Positions 7,671 to 16,235 of a stretch of 43,357 bases of DNA are shown piece after piece; the first letter of the stretch is position 1, and each line of letters starts with the position of its first letter. The position numbers were made by a program, and so were the translations under genes. The DNA comes from Acidobacteria bacterium 28-9 (lineage in GTDB: Bacteria > Acidobacteriota > Blastocatellia > Pyrinomonadales > Pyrinomonadaceae): NCBI GenBank assembly GCA_002050355.1, contig MWYY01000035.1, positions 1 through 43,357 on the forward strand, in the 5' to 3' direction. The notes under the pieces are model-generated. The model was not told the origin of the DNA, ran no database searches, and was given only the letters and a program-made list of their open reading frames with translations.

Positions 7671-8501
7671 TTAATTGATATTTAAGACTTCCCTCATCGG
7701 CGCAAAACGAAAATCTCGCAGCAGTTTGCGAAAACGCTTTTCCGTCGCGCCCAAATTAAAATAATGCGTCGCCGAAATCCGGCGCGGCAGCGGAATTCGC
7801 GGGTGTTCGGGGTCGAGTTCCCACGGATGCAGGTAAAACGTAAACGGCTGACCCGAACGATTTACGGCTTTCAAAAATTGTTTCGATAGAGCATACGGAT
7901 AAATGCGAAAATACGCGCCGCCCGCAATCGGCAGAGTTACTTTGCCAAACTTCAAAGTCGAAACCGGAAACTCCATAAACTTATGCGCGCCGCGCTCGAT
8001 TTCATACGGAAAACGCGGTGCGCCCGCAATTCCGTAACGATAATTCAAAACGGGGAAAATACTCGAATCATACCGAATGCCGAGTTCGCCCAAAACATCC
8101 AAAGCCCACAGCGAATCTTTCGTAATCGAAAAAAACGGCGCTCGATGTCCGACGACTTTTTCGCCCGTCAAGTTTTCCAAAAATCCGACTGCTCGCTGCA
8201 TTTCTTCTCTATAAACTTCCGGCGTCTGCTGATAAATCAATGTGTGCGAAAATCCGTGCGTCGCAATTTCGTGTCCTTCGGCTTTTATTTTTCTGACGAT
8301 TTCGGGATGTTTTTCGGCAATATAGCCGAGCATAAAAAACGTCGCTTTCGTGTCTGCTTCGTCCAGAATCTGCAAAAGTTTATTGCCGACAAAATCTATC
8401 CGGTCTTCAAACTTGTCCCATTCGCTATACGGAATTTCTAAACCTTGATACCAATCTTCAAAGTCAATCGTCAGAGCGTTTGTGAAAGTTTTTTGTGCCA
8501 T
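7671..8501 (-). CDS. polysaccharide deacetylase, XrtA/PEP-CTERM-associated type
   Basis: A 276-residue NodB-fold carbohydrate esterase 4 relative. Seen: LTIDFEDWYQG at the start (metal-binding Asp and base region), KATFFMLGYIAEKHPEIV, and the metal site HEIATHGFSH (H-x3-H) near residue 80. A C-terminal extension with FYLHPWELDPEHPRIP is typical of the DUF3473-containing deacetylases found in exopolysaccharide loci with exosortase XrtA. It probably removes N-acetyl groups from the glycan. No signal peptide is visible, as is usual in this subgroup. No exosortase gene was found in the window, so any PEP-CTERM link remains inference. Confidence 0.88.
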   Translation of the reverse strand: MAQKTFTNALTIDFEDWYQGLEIPYSEWDKFEDRIDFVGNKLLQILDEADTKATFFMLGYIAEKHPEIVRKIKAEGHEIATHGFSHTLIYQQTPEVYREEMQRAVGFLENLTGEKVVGHRAPFFSITKDSLWALDVLGELGIRYDSSIFPVLNYRYGIAGAPRFPYEIERGAHKFMEFPVSTLKFGKVTLPIAGGAYFRIYPYALSKQFLKAVNRSGQPFTFYLHPWELDPEHPRIPLPRRISATHYFNLGATEKRFRKLLRDFRFAPMREVLNIN

Positions 8502-8515
8502 AACTTCTTTGTGTT

Positions 8516-8647
8516 TTACAAATCGCTAAATTCCTTTTGCAACTTCGCGGTGATAGCGAATTTAATATGACTGCCGATTTGATTAACCACCACAAATCCT
8601 GCTTTCAGCAATTTTCGCTTAACTTCTCGAAAAGGCAAAGACTTCAC
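8516..8647 (-). pseudogene. hicA: shortened HicA-like toxin gene
   Basis: A 43-codon frame starting with GTG at 8647 and overlapping the end of hicB. It reads KSLPFREVKRKLLKAGF, then VVNQIGSHIKFA, which is the N-terminal half of HicA mRNA interferases including the catalytic GSH histidine. The usual family length is about 60-80 residues. Here the middle (the beta strands and basic stretch after the GSH loop) is missing, and the frame jumps to a short tail, AKLQKEFSDL, resembling the normal C-terminal end. This suggests an internal deletion and probably loss of toxin activity. The gene order is hicB then hicA, reversed relative to the classical hicAB pair. Confidence 0.6.
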
Positions 8648-8847
8648 ATGGCAACCTCAAGCTCGATTTTTTGAACTTGCGGTAAAACTGTAGCGACAGG
8701 CGGCGTAAAATGCAGAGCCAAAGCCTCGCGCAAACTTTCCAGAGCTTTTTTCTCGGTCTTGCCCTGTGAAGCAATATTAACTTCTAAACACTGTGCAACA
8801 AACCATTTGTCTTCTTGCCGGACTATCGTAGTAAAGGTCTTTCTCAT
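8644..8847 (-). CDS. hicB: HicB-family antitoxin
   Basis: A 67-residue protein matching the short HicB-like antitoxin fold. It reads TTIVRQEDKWFVAQCLEVNIASQGKTEKKALESLREAL, split here by the conserved pattern of a strand-strand-helix unit that occludes the HicA active site. No separate C-terminal DNA-binding domain is visible, so it is the minimal form. It lies with the hicA-like frame in a gap of the polysaccharide operon and is transcribed with it. The 129 bp upstream (8848-8976) shows no other gene. Because the toxin partner looks damaged, this antitoxin may be a remnant or may act on another HicA. Confidence 0.75.
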   Translation of the reverse strand: MRKTFTTIVRQEDKWFVAQCLEVNIASQGKTEKKALESLREALALHFTPPVATVLPQVQKIELEVAM

Positions 8848-8976
8848 AATATCTAATCTTCCATCTGAAAAATCGTAAAAAAGCAGACATCTATACTCGT
8901 TGCTTTAAACTTAGCTAACAAACTGCTTTCATTAGACAAATCGGTAAAGTTCAATATACCAAAAAAGCAACAAATC

Positions 8977-9750
8977 TCAATGCACGCGGCGAATCAGGCG
9001 ATGGTATAGATATTCCCAAATTGTCGGATGATAACGAAGTTTGGAAGATAAGTTTTTGTTCTCCTGCTGTTGGACAATGACATTGCTAAGCACATTCCGT
9101 ACTGCCCGAATTAAAGCTGGAATGCCCGCACCGGTATGCAGATGCGGATAAGTCGTGAAATTATCCCACTTTGAAACATTGAAATAAACTTGTTCGATAA
9201 TTTTTCCGGTGTCGATTCCTTCGTCAACAAAATGCACGGTCGTTCCGACCAAATCCGGTTTGTCTTCGGCTAAAGCCCAGTATGCGCCGTGAACGCCACG
9301 ATATAATGGCGTGATTCCGGCGTGCATATTGATAAAACGGGCGTTGACGCAGTTTAATGTTTCGCGATTGATGATACGAGTTCCGTTGACGACGACGACG
9401 CGCGGGTCAATCTCGCGCAATTTTTGTCTGGCTTCTTCGGAATTGACTGAAGGAACGTGGATAACGTTTTCCGGCAAACCTTCACGCATTTTGTATTCGT
9501 TTTTGATTTCGGCAACACGCCGTTTGCTCAAACGCCGCAGCACCGGAACAACGGCGAGCAAAAACAAAACTTGTCCGGCGACCGGCACGACGCCGAGCTT
9601 TTTCATACGTCGTTCTAACATCTGCCGCCGCGAGACGGAGTTTTCCATTATCACCGTTATTTCGCCGAAATTTTCCCGCAAGGCGTTATAGACGGCGTGC
9701 GTCGAATCACCGTCCGTGCAAAGCAAGACAATCGGCTTTTCCTGTTTCAT
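8977..9750 (-). CDS. formyltransferase-family protein (Fmt/ArnA-like fold)
   Basis: A 257-residue protein. The C-terminal half has the formyl transferase core: RFINMHAGITPLYRG near residue 140 (catalytic Asn and His), then GTTVHFVDEGIDTGKII (catalytic Asp region). The N-terminal part is a Rossmann-like strand-loop (IVLLCTDGDSTHAV). It lacks the C-terminal tRNA-binding OB domain of methionyl-tRNA formyltransferase, so an amino-sugar N-formylation role with N10-formyl-THF is more likely here. That is inferred from the neighbouring glycan genes. A hydrophobic patch near residues 58-70 might tether it to the membrane. Upstream of it lies the duplicated deacetylase gene. Confidence 0.82.
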   Translation of the reverse strand: MKQEKPIVLLCTDGDSTHAVYNALRENFGEITVIMENSVSRRQMLERRMKKLGVVPVAGQVLFLLAVVPVLRRLSKRRVAEIKNEYKMREGLPENVIHVPSVNSEEARQKLREIDPRVVVVNGTRIINRETLNCVNARFINMHAGITPLYRGVHGAYWALAEDKPDLVGTTVHFVDEGIDTGKIIEQVYFNVSKWDNFTTYPHLHTGAGIPALIRAVRNVLSNVIVQQQENKNLSSKLRYHPTIWEYLYHRLIRRVH

Positions 9751-9771
9751 AACAAATTAAAATTTATAATT

Positions 9772-11649
9772 TTAATCGGCAAAATCACGCGCCGTCAGCG
9801 CAACCTCAAGCATTGATAAGGAACGAAGGTCGTGACTTTCCCTATATTGACGAAAGGTTTTCAAAATTTCACGCAGAAAATCCAAATTCTCTTGCAAGTT
9901 CACACCGAAATTGTGCGGATGCCACCACAGATGGAAAATCTCTCGCTTTTCGGCAGCATAGGCGATGCCGCGCTTTATTCGTCGCAGACGCAATTTTTCG
10001 AGCCGTTCCATTTTCTTTGAAACGGGACGCAAAAACAGGCTTGCCGGAACATTGGCGACGTTTCCTGACCAAACGTTCTGCCATTTAAAAGTATGAGTTC
10101 CCGCCATATTAAAATAAGAATCCGCTATGCGCGCCGCGCGATAAAACGGATGTTTCTGGTTTTTATCCGAAATTTGATACATCCACGCTTTCTGGTTGCC
10201 GCGAAAACAAATGATGTCATTTTCGAGTAAAACGCTTTCGTAATCGGAATTACACTGGTTGCGCGGAAAAACAATCGAACGCGGGCGCACGCCATACGGC
10301 TTGGCAATCGCCACAGCACTTTGCAAATCGGCGGCAAAAGTTTCCTTGTTTTGTCCCGGTTCGAGACAGTAGTAATGAGAAAAGGTGTGCGTCCCGATTT
10401 CCTGTCTCGGCGTTTCTTGAATCTGCTTAATCAAGTGCGGCGCATAATGCAAAGGATCTAACGCTTCATCAGCGCCGACTTCCTCGTCATAAGGCGATAG
10501 AGAAGCGTCGTCGTAATCTGGTAAAACCTTTGGTTTATAACGATTTAACTCGTTTTTTGATTTAGCGAACAGAAAACCGACCGTCGCCCAAGTCGCGGCA
10601 ACTTCAAACTCTCGGAATAAACCCAGCAAAGCGGGAACGACTTGCTGTTCGCCAAGCAAATTTTGACGATATACGCCGGTCGCCGAAAAATGGTCACGAA
10701 CGCCCCAATGCAATTCAAAATCCAGCGATATGACAAATGCTCCAAAATCCGGTTGTTTACGCAGAAAATCCAAATTCTCTTGCAAGTTCACACCGAAATT
10801 GTGCGGATGCCACCACAGATGGAAAATCTCTCGCTTTTCGGCAGCATAGGCGATGCCGCGCTTTATTCGTCGCAGACGCAATTTTTCGAGCCGTTCCATT
10901 TTCTTTGAAACGGGACGCAAAAACAGGCTTGCCGGAACATTGGCGACGTTTCCTGACCAAACGTTCTGCCATTTAAAAGTATGAGTTCCCGCCATATTAA
11001 AATAAGAATCCGCTATGCGCGCCGCGCGATAAAACGGATGTTTCTGGTTTTTATCCGAAATTTGATACATCCACGCTTTCTGGTTGCCGCGAAAACAAAT
11101 GATGTCATTTTCGAGTAAAACGCTTTCGTAATCGGAATTACACTGGTTGCGCGGAAAAACAATCGAACGCGGGCGCACGCCATACGGCTTGGCAATCGCC
11201 ACAGCACTTTGCAAATCGGCGGCAAAAGTTTCCTTGTTTTGTCCCGGTTCGAGACAGTAGTAATGAGAAAAGGTGTGCGTCCCGATTTCCTGTCTCGGCG
11301 TTTCTTGAATCTGCTTAATCAAGTGCGGCGCATAATGCAAAGGATCTAACGCTTCATCAGCGCCGACTTCCTCGTCATAAGGCGATAGAGAAGCGTCGTC
11401 GTAATCTGGTAAAACCTTTGGTTTATAACGATTTAACTCGTTTTTTGATTTAGCGAACAGAAAACCGACCGTCGCCCAAGTCGCGGCAACTTCAAACTCT
11501 CGGAATAAACCCAGCAAAGCGGGAACGACTTGCTGTTCGCCAAGCAAATTTTGACGATATACGCCGGTCGCCGAAAAATGGTCACGAACGCCCCAATGCA
11601 ATTCAAAATCCAGCGATATGACAAATGCTCCAAAATCCGGTTGTTTCAT
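9772..11649 (-). CDS. polysaccharide deacetylase with exact internal tandem duplication
   Basis: A 625-residue product made of Met-1, residues 2-297, an identical repeat of those 296 residues (298-593), and a unique tail of 32 residues. The unduplicated ancestor would be 329 residues, a normal size for this deacetylase type. Each copy has FVISLDFELHWGV (metal Asp region), EIGTHTFSHYYC (H-x3-H metal site), and a late FHLWWHPHNFG. Both copies keep all visible motifs, so both could be catalytic, although a folded tandem is not assured because the first copy lacks the native C-terminal tail. The repeat is in frame (888 bp). The ATG at 11649 is clear. It may be a very recent mutation or an assembly artefact. 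Confidence 0.85.
   Translation of the reverse strand: MKQPDFGAFVISLDFELHWGVRDHFSATGVYRQNLLGEQQVVPALLGLFREFEVAATWATVGFLFAKSKNELNRYKPKVLPDYDDASLSPYDEEVGADEALDPLHYAPHLIKQIQETPRQEIGTHTFSHYYCLEPGQNKETFAADLQSAVAIAKPYGVRPRSIVFPRNQCNSDYESVLLENDIICFRGNQKAWMYQISDKNQKHPFYRAARIADSYFNMAGTHTFKWQNVWSGNVANVPASLFLRPVSKKMERLEKLRLRRIKRGIAYAAEKREIFHLWWHPHNFGVNLQENLDFLRKQPDFGAFVISLDFELHWGVRDHFSATGVYRQNLLGEQQVVPALLGLFREFEVAATWATVGFLFAKSKNELNRYKPKVLPDYDDASLSPYDEEVGADEALDPLHYAPHLIKQIQETPRQEIGTHTFSHYYCLEPGQNKETFAADLQSAVAIAKPYGVRPRSIVFPRNQCNSDYESVLLENDIICFRGNQKAWMYQISDKNQKHPFYRAARIADSYFNMAGTHTFKWQNVWSGNVANVPASLFLRPVSKKMERLEKLRLRRIKRGIAYAAEKREIFHLWWHPHNFGVNLQENLDFLREILKTFRQYRESHDLRSLSMLEVALTARDFAD
9871..10758. repeat. 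888-bp tandem duplication, unit 1
   Basis: Identical, as far as I can compare base by base and by translation, to 10759-11646. The junction at 10758/10759 joins GGTTGTTT to ACGCAG with no obvious microhomology. Unit length is a multiple of three. Confidence 0.93.
10759..11646. repeat. 888-bp tandem duplication, unit 2
   Basis: Second copy of the unit at 9871-10758. It ends three bases before the end of the start codon of the deacetylase gene (minus strand), so nearly the whole coding region except its last 33 codons is duplicated. Confidence 0.93.
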
Positions 11650-11688
11650 AAATTACTGAAATTCGCCAACTCAAATAAAACATAAATT

Positions 11689-13572
11689 TTAATCAATAAA
11701 TTGCTGAAACCAAAGTTCGAGCATCAACAGCGTCCATAACTGCCAAACGTGGTCGCGTTTGGAGTTGATATGTTCCTGAACAAGTTGCGTAACAACCTCC
11801 GGTTTGACCAAACCGCGACTTAAGCTTTTTTCAGAAAGCAAAATTTCGCGCAAAAAATATTTAAGTTCACCACGAAACCAATGCGTTAAAGGCACGCCAA
11901 AGCCTTTTTTCGGGCGGTATAGAACTTCACACGGAACTAAGCGGCTCGCGGCTTTTTTTAGAAGGTATTTCGTTTCACTACCGCGAAGTTTTATCGATTC
12001 GGGCAAACTTGCGGCAAACTCGATAACCTTGTGGTCGAGAAAAGGCGAACGCGCTTCGAGCGAATTAGCCATCGAAGCAATATCAACTTTAACTAACAAA
12101 TCATTCGGCAGATAAGTCATCTGGTCGGTAAGCATTGTTGCGTCAACAATGCCGTTGCCGTTCGAAGAGTCAAACCATTGTTTCAAAAATCGGGTTGAGT
12201 CAAAAGCGCCGATTTGCCGCTGAAAATCTTCCGTGTAAAGATTTTCCTTCGAGTCGTGATTAACGGGGCTGACCCAGCGAAAATATCTTTCGATCTTCGG
12301 CAGTGACGCCGCTTTTAAGAACCGTTTCAAATCACGTGCCCGGCTGCGTTTGATTTCGGATGTAGGCACAAGATTGATGGCTTTTTCAATTAAATTCGCA
12401 CGCAGAAACTTCGGCAAATAATGATATTTTTCAGCCAGACGCATCGCAAAATAGCGCTCGTAACCGGCAAAACTTTCGTCGCCGCCGTCGCCATTCAAAG
12501 CAACTGTTACGTGCTTTCGCGTTTCCCGTGCGACATAATAAGTGGCAATTGCTGAAGGGTCAGCGTAAGGTTCGCCGTAATGCTCAACTAACGTCGGCAA
12601 AATCTCAAGCACGTCGGGCTTGATGATAAATTCGTGATGCTCCGCGCCGATGTGTTCGGCAACTTGTCGGGCGTATTTGAGTTCGCTGAAATCTTCTTCT
12701 TCAAAACCGATGGAAAAGGTTTTAACCGGCGACGCGCTCGTCTCAGCCATCAGCGCGACGACGGTTGAAGAATCAACGCCGCCCGAAAGAAAAGCGCCCA
12801 ACGGAACTTCGCTGATTAAGCGCATTTTGGTCGCTTCGCGCAAAATCCTGAGCGTTTCTTCAATCGCTTCCGGTTCGCTGATTTTTATTTTTTTGGTAAA
12901 ATCCGGCAGCCAATATCTCTGCATTTTGATTTCGCCATCTTTCCACCTGAGCCAGTGCGCCGGTTCGAGTTTGCGGATTTGTTTGAATGCAGTGTGCGGC
13001 GCGGGAACGCAAAGATACGATAAATAATGATGAATCGCCTCAAAATCAACTTCGCGCGAGATGCCCGGATGTTCGAGCAGCGCGCGAAATTCCGAGCCGA
13101 AAATTAAATTGCCGTTTGGCTGGTGAGAGTAAAGAAGCGGTTTTTTGCCGATGCGGTCGCGTGCAAGAAAAAGTGATTTATCTTTTTCATCCCAAATCGC
13201 AAAAGCAAACATTCCGCGCAAGTGTTGAACGCAATCCGCGCCGTATTTGTCATACAGATGCAGAATAACTTCCGTGTCGCAATCGGTGTAAAACCGGTCG
13301 CCCTGCTTTTCTAAATCTTTTCTTATTTCCTGAAAGTTATAGATTTCACCGTTAAAGACAATCCAGGCAGTTTTGCTCTGATTGTGCATCGGCTGCGCGC
13401 CGTGCACGATATCGATAATCGAAAGTCGGCGCATCGCCAGCCCAACGTTTTCATTGATGTAAAAACCGTCGTCGTCGGGACCGCGATGCACAATCGCGCC
13501 GTTCATCTTTTCAAGCGTCTGGCGATTAATAACCTGCGAGCTTGTGTTGGCTATGCCGACAATTCCACACAT
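11689..13572 (-). CDS. asnB: asparagine synthase-like glutamine amidotransferase (XrtA-associated type)
   Basis: A 627-residue protein of the class II (Ntn) amidotransferase type. MCGIVGIA at the start exposes Cys-2 as the glutaminase nucleophile, followed by RGPDDDGFY and FNGEIYNFQE. The C-terminal half is the synthetase domain with the PPi-loop motif FLSGGVDSSTVVALM near residue 267 and GDGGDESFAGYERYF further on. Canonical AsnB makes asparagine. Homologues inside exopolysaccharide loci are thought to amidate uronic or amino sugars, and that role is favoured here by the operon (deacetylases and GTs on both sides). Length and motifs are intact. It lies 15 bp from the upstream membrane-protein gene and 39 bp from the deacetylase gene. 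Confidence 0.88.
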   Translation of the reverse strand: MCGIVGIANTSSQVINRQTLEKMNGAIVHRGPDDDGFYINENVGLAMRRLSIIDIVHGAQPMHNQSKTAWIVFNGEIYNFQEIRKDLEKQGDRFYTDCDTEVILHLYDKYGADCVQHLRGMFAFAIWDEKDKSLFLARDRIGKKPLLYSHQPNGNLIFGSEFRALLEHPGISREVDFEAIHHYLSYLCVPAPHTAFKQIRKLEPAHWLRWKDGEIKMQRYWLPDFTKKIKISEPEAIEETLRILREATKMRLISEVPLGAFLSGGVDSSTVVALMAETSASPVKTFSIGFEEEDFSELKYARQVAEHIGAEHHEFIIKPDVLEILPTLVEHYGEPYADPSAIATYYVARETRKHVTVALNGDGGDESFAGYERYFAMRLAEKYHYLPKFLRANLIEKAINLVPTSEIKRSRARDLKRFLKAASLPKIERYFRWVSPVNHDSKENLYTEDFQRQIGAFDSTRFLKQWFDSSNGNGIVDATMLTDQMTYLPNDLLVKVDIASMANSLEARSPFLDHKVIEFAASLPESIKLRGSETKYLLKKAASRLVPCEVLYRPKKGFGVPLTHWFRGELKYFLREILLSEKSLSRGLVKPEVVTQLVQEHINSKRDHVWQLWTLLMLELWFQQFID

Positions 13573-13587
13573 TTAGTTTTACAGCTT

Positions 13588-14961
13588 CTATACACTATTT
13601 TGCTTTCTGAGTAATTCCTGTCTCTGCCACATCCGCTGATTTTGAGTTCTTAATGAGAGTTTTTTATTTTCACGTTTCTCCCACAAAAGGGTTATACCGA
13701 CCGCGACGAAAATAAAATAAAAAATCTGCATCTGCGCGCGCATACGATACGCCGTTCCAACATTTCCTTGAAAAATCGAATACGAGAGAGTGAGCAATAA
13801 GGTCAGAAGTGTAATGCTTATCGATTGACGCAGTTTAGTCTTTAAGGTAAACCAGATTCCAATCACCATAAAAGGAATCAAAGACCACCATACAAGAACT
13901 TCGGGCAAAGTTATCGTCTGCCGAAAATTAGCCACTTCCCACGGAAAAGGCGCGAGCATCAGATAAGTCAAACCAAGCGGGAGAACCTGCAAAGCGCCGG
14001 TTGGCGTTGAAACGTCAATGTCCTGTCCGTATCCTGATTCGGCGGACGTTGCCAGGTCAAGCCGACTGTTTTGTAACCTTTCCAAACTGCCGTAAGTTTC
14101 CAGATTTGTCTGAGCATTGCGCAAAACGCCTAAATAAGTTAAGCTTAAAGTTATAACAACTAAAACCGCCGCCTGTTTTACTATCGAACTTAGCGATTTT
14201 TGAGCGCCCAGAAACAGAGCGCCGACAATGGCAACGGCAAAAGCGAAAAATATATAAAAACGAAGCGTGTAAATCCCGACTAATGAAATCAGCAGCGAAA
14301 TAACATCGACATAACTGAATTTTTTTTGTAGAGAAAGAAGATTATTTATTGCCAGAGCAATCAGAAAACAAATAATACCGTCTTTAAGACCTTGCGATGA
14401 CCAAACGATAAGCGAGGGAAATACGCCAACCAATACAGCGGAAATCTGAGCTACTCGAGTATTTGAAAAGATTTTCTTGGCGCACACATAAATCAAACAA
14501 GCGGTTGCCGCGCCAAGCACTGAATTAAAAAGCTGGATTGCAAGTGGATTTCTACCAACTACCGAATAAATTGCCGCAACTATGTAAGCCATTCCAAATC
14601 CGCTGCCCGAAGCTCTGGAAGCATGGTCCAGGTAAAACGGGTCAATTTCCGTCAAATAACCAAACCACGAGTTATATAAAGCGTATCCCGCTTCATCGTA
14701 GGTTTTGGAATCACCACCAAAAAATTCCTGAAGTTTGAAAACGTAGGTAACAGTTGCCAAAACTACTCTGAATATCAGCGATATAACAAATACTCTTCGT
14801 AAAAAGATTTTCTCATCGCCTTCAAAACTTTTGTTTATAAGGAAAACGACAAACACGGCAAAGACAGACCCGAATAAAACGGCTAGAGGTCCTGCCGGGT
14901 AAGCAATAATCATTACGCCAATAGCGAAGATAAATAATATTAATGCGAGTAACTTATCCAT
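13588..14961 (-). CDS. polytopic membrane protein, GT-C/GT39-like or Wzy-like
   Basis: A 457-residue protein with about ten to twelve hydrophobic segments. A conserved-looking loop after the second helix pair reads FGGDSKTYDEAGYALYN, with acidic residues placed as in the first loop of GT-C glycosyltransferases (family 39-like). It is followed by NPLAIQLFNSVLGAATACL and WSSQGLKDG. It could glycosylate the lipid-linked intermediate from polyprenyl-phosphate sugar, or polymerise the repeat unit. The operon otherwise lacks an obvious Wzy polymerase, which makes the latter attractive. It has no exosortase-type Cys/Arg/His pattern that I could see. Confidence in the membrane nature is high and in the function low. 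Confidence 0.7.
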   Translation of the reverse strand: MDKLLALILFIFAIGVMIIAYPAGPLAVLFGSVFAVFVVFLINKSFEGDEKIFLRRVFVISLIFRVVLATVTYVFKLQEFFGGDSKTYDEAGYALYNSWFGYLTEIDPFYLDHASRASGSGFGMAYIVAAIYSVVGRNPLAIQLFNSVLGAATACLIYVCAKKIFSNTRVAQISAVLVGVFPSLIVWSSQGLKDGIICFLIALAINNLLSLQKKFSYVDVISLLISLVGIYTLRFYIFFAFAVAIVGALFLGAQKSLSSIVKQAAVLVVITLSLTYLGVLRNAQTNLETYGSLERLQNSRLDLATSAESGYGQDIDVSTPTGALQVLPLGLTYLMLAPFPWEVANFRQTITLPEVLVWWSLIPFMVIGIWFTLKTKLRQSISITLLTLLLTLSYSIFQGNVGTAYRMRAQMQIFYFIFVAVGITLLWEKRENKKLSLRTQNQRMWQRQELLRKQNSV

Positions 14962-14973
14962 TTACTAAAACTA

Positions 14974-15072
14974 CTATTTTACGACCGTACGAAAGACTTC
15001 AATCACTTTCGGCATCATTTCTCATTCAGTGTCGGCGAGAAAACCGTTGACTCCGTGCCGAATGACTTCAGG
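14974..15072 (-). pseudogene. remnant of a GT4 glycosyltransferase C-terminus
   Basis: In the 112-bp gap between two genes, the minus strand reads PEVIRHGVNGFLADTE, then an in-frame TGA (15022-15024), then EMMPKVIEVFRTVVK. The first part is the highly typical PEVI..G.NGFL signature near the C-terminus of GT4 glycosyltransferases. The adjacent intact gene has its own copy (PEIITDGQTGFLV), so this is a scrap of another, deleted GT4 gene, not part of the intact one. Confidence 0.6.
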
Positions 15073-15073
15073 T

Positions 15074-16222
15074 TTATTCAGCTACTTTCACCAGATTCTG
15101 CTTTTTTTGAAGTATGCTGGACGTATATAACTCTTGATATTTTTTGACAATAGATTTAATGCTAAATGACTCTTCTACATGCTTGCGTCCAGCCTTTGCA
15201 ATCTTCTGTGTTTTATACAAATTTTCTCGCGCGTTATGAATTGCATCTGCCAATTTTGTCGAATCTTGAGACGGAACCAAAAAGCCTGTCTGACCGTCAG
15301 TAATAATTTCAGGAACTCCCCCAACAGCGGTTGCAATAACACATTTTCCGGCTGCCATTGCTTCTAAAACAGCAATTCCAAGTGGTTCTAGAACGGAAGC
15401 ATGAACATACAAATCTATATCTTTTAATAGAGCCGGCACATTTGGTTGATAACCAAGAAAACTAACATTCTCTTCCAGCTTTAATTTAGCAGTTAATTCT
15501 TCAAGTTTTTTGCGCAAATCTCCTTCACCGATTAAAAGTAAATGAATATCATTGTATTGAGATACCAACTGCGCCATTGCCTGTAGTAAGTATTCGTGTC
15601 CTTTTCGTTCATTAAGATTAGCCACAAAAGCTATTAAATATTTATCAGGAAAGGTTTCTCTCAATGTAGATTTATTATTTTCATCGTCAAAGGGTTCCAA
15701 AAGGATGCCATTATAAATTAGTTCTATATTGTTATAACTTACACCTTGCTCAAGTAAATCATCTTTTACGGCATTGGAAATTGCGATAACTTTAGTCGCT
15801 TTTCTAGCAACATAAGCGTCAAATTTATCCAAATATTTATGACCACCATGATAACAATCGGTTGTATATTGACGAGTTATTACGCGAACGGGAACTTTAG
15901 CAATTCGTGCGGCAAGTTGTCCGACAATAGAGCCATGAAGCAATTGCGTATGAACTATATCAAAACGTTCGCGTTTCATAAAAACAACTAATTTTTGTAT
16001 TATCTGAGGCAAATTCGTCCAGTCTGTCCCTTTAATTTCAAAACACTCAAGATTGCGCTTGCGAATTTCATTCGCAAAAATATTATTTCCTTCGCTAAAA
16101 ACGGTGCAGTATGAAACCGAAAATCTGCCAGTATCATACTCTTTTGACATATCGAGCAGAAATTTTTCTGCGCCGCCAATGGCAGCTTTATTACTAATCA
16201 AATGCAAAACTTTGATAGGCAT
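15074..16222 (-). CDS. family 4 glycosyltransferase (GT-B)
   Basis: A 382-residue GT4 enzyme. N-terminal domain: VLHLISNKAAIGGAEKFLLDM, HTQLLHGSIVGQLAARIA. C-terminal donor domain: IAFVANLNERKGHEYLLQAM near residue 200, SVLEPLGIAVLEAMAAGKC with the EX7E pair near residues 280-290, and PEIITDGQTGFLVP. It should add a sugar from a nucleotide donor to the growing lipid-linked chain. Codon use here is more AT-rich than in the genes around 22000-27000, as in the neighbouring GT and methyltransferase genes, suggesting this stretch (about 14-19 kb) had a separate origin. It starts 13 bp after the end of the upstream GT4 gene. Confidence 0.9.
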   Translation of the reverse strand: MPIKVLHLISNKAAIGGAEKFLLDMSKEYDTGRFSVSYCTVFSEGNNIFANEIRKRNLECFEIKGTDWTNLPQIIQKLVVFMKRERFDIVHTQLLHGSIVGQLAARIAKVPVRVITRQYTTDCYHGGHKYLDKFDAYVARKATKVIAISNAVKDDLLEQGVSYNNIELIYNGILLEPFDDENNKSTLRETFPDKYLIAFVANLNERKGHEYLLQAMAQLVSQYNDIHLLLIGEGDLRKKLEELTAKLKLEENVSFLGYQPNVPALLKDIDLYVHASVLEPLGIAVLEAMAAGKCVIATAVGGVPEIITDGQTGFLVPSQDSTKLADAIHNARENLYKTQKIAKAGRKHVEESFSIKSIVKKYQELYTSSILQKKQNLVKVAE

Positions 16223-16235
16223 AATGATTTTGTTA

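Noticed and set aside
13588..14961. Exosortase XrtA
   Set aside because: The protein is polytopic, but no conserved Cys/Arg/His arrangement of exosortases was visible. The loop FGGDSKTYDEAG fits a GT-C-type protein better.
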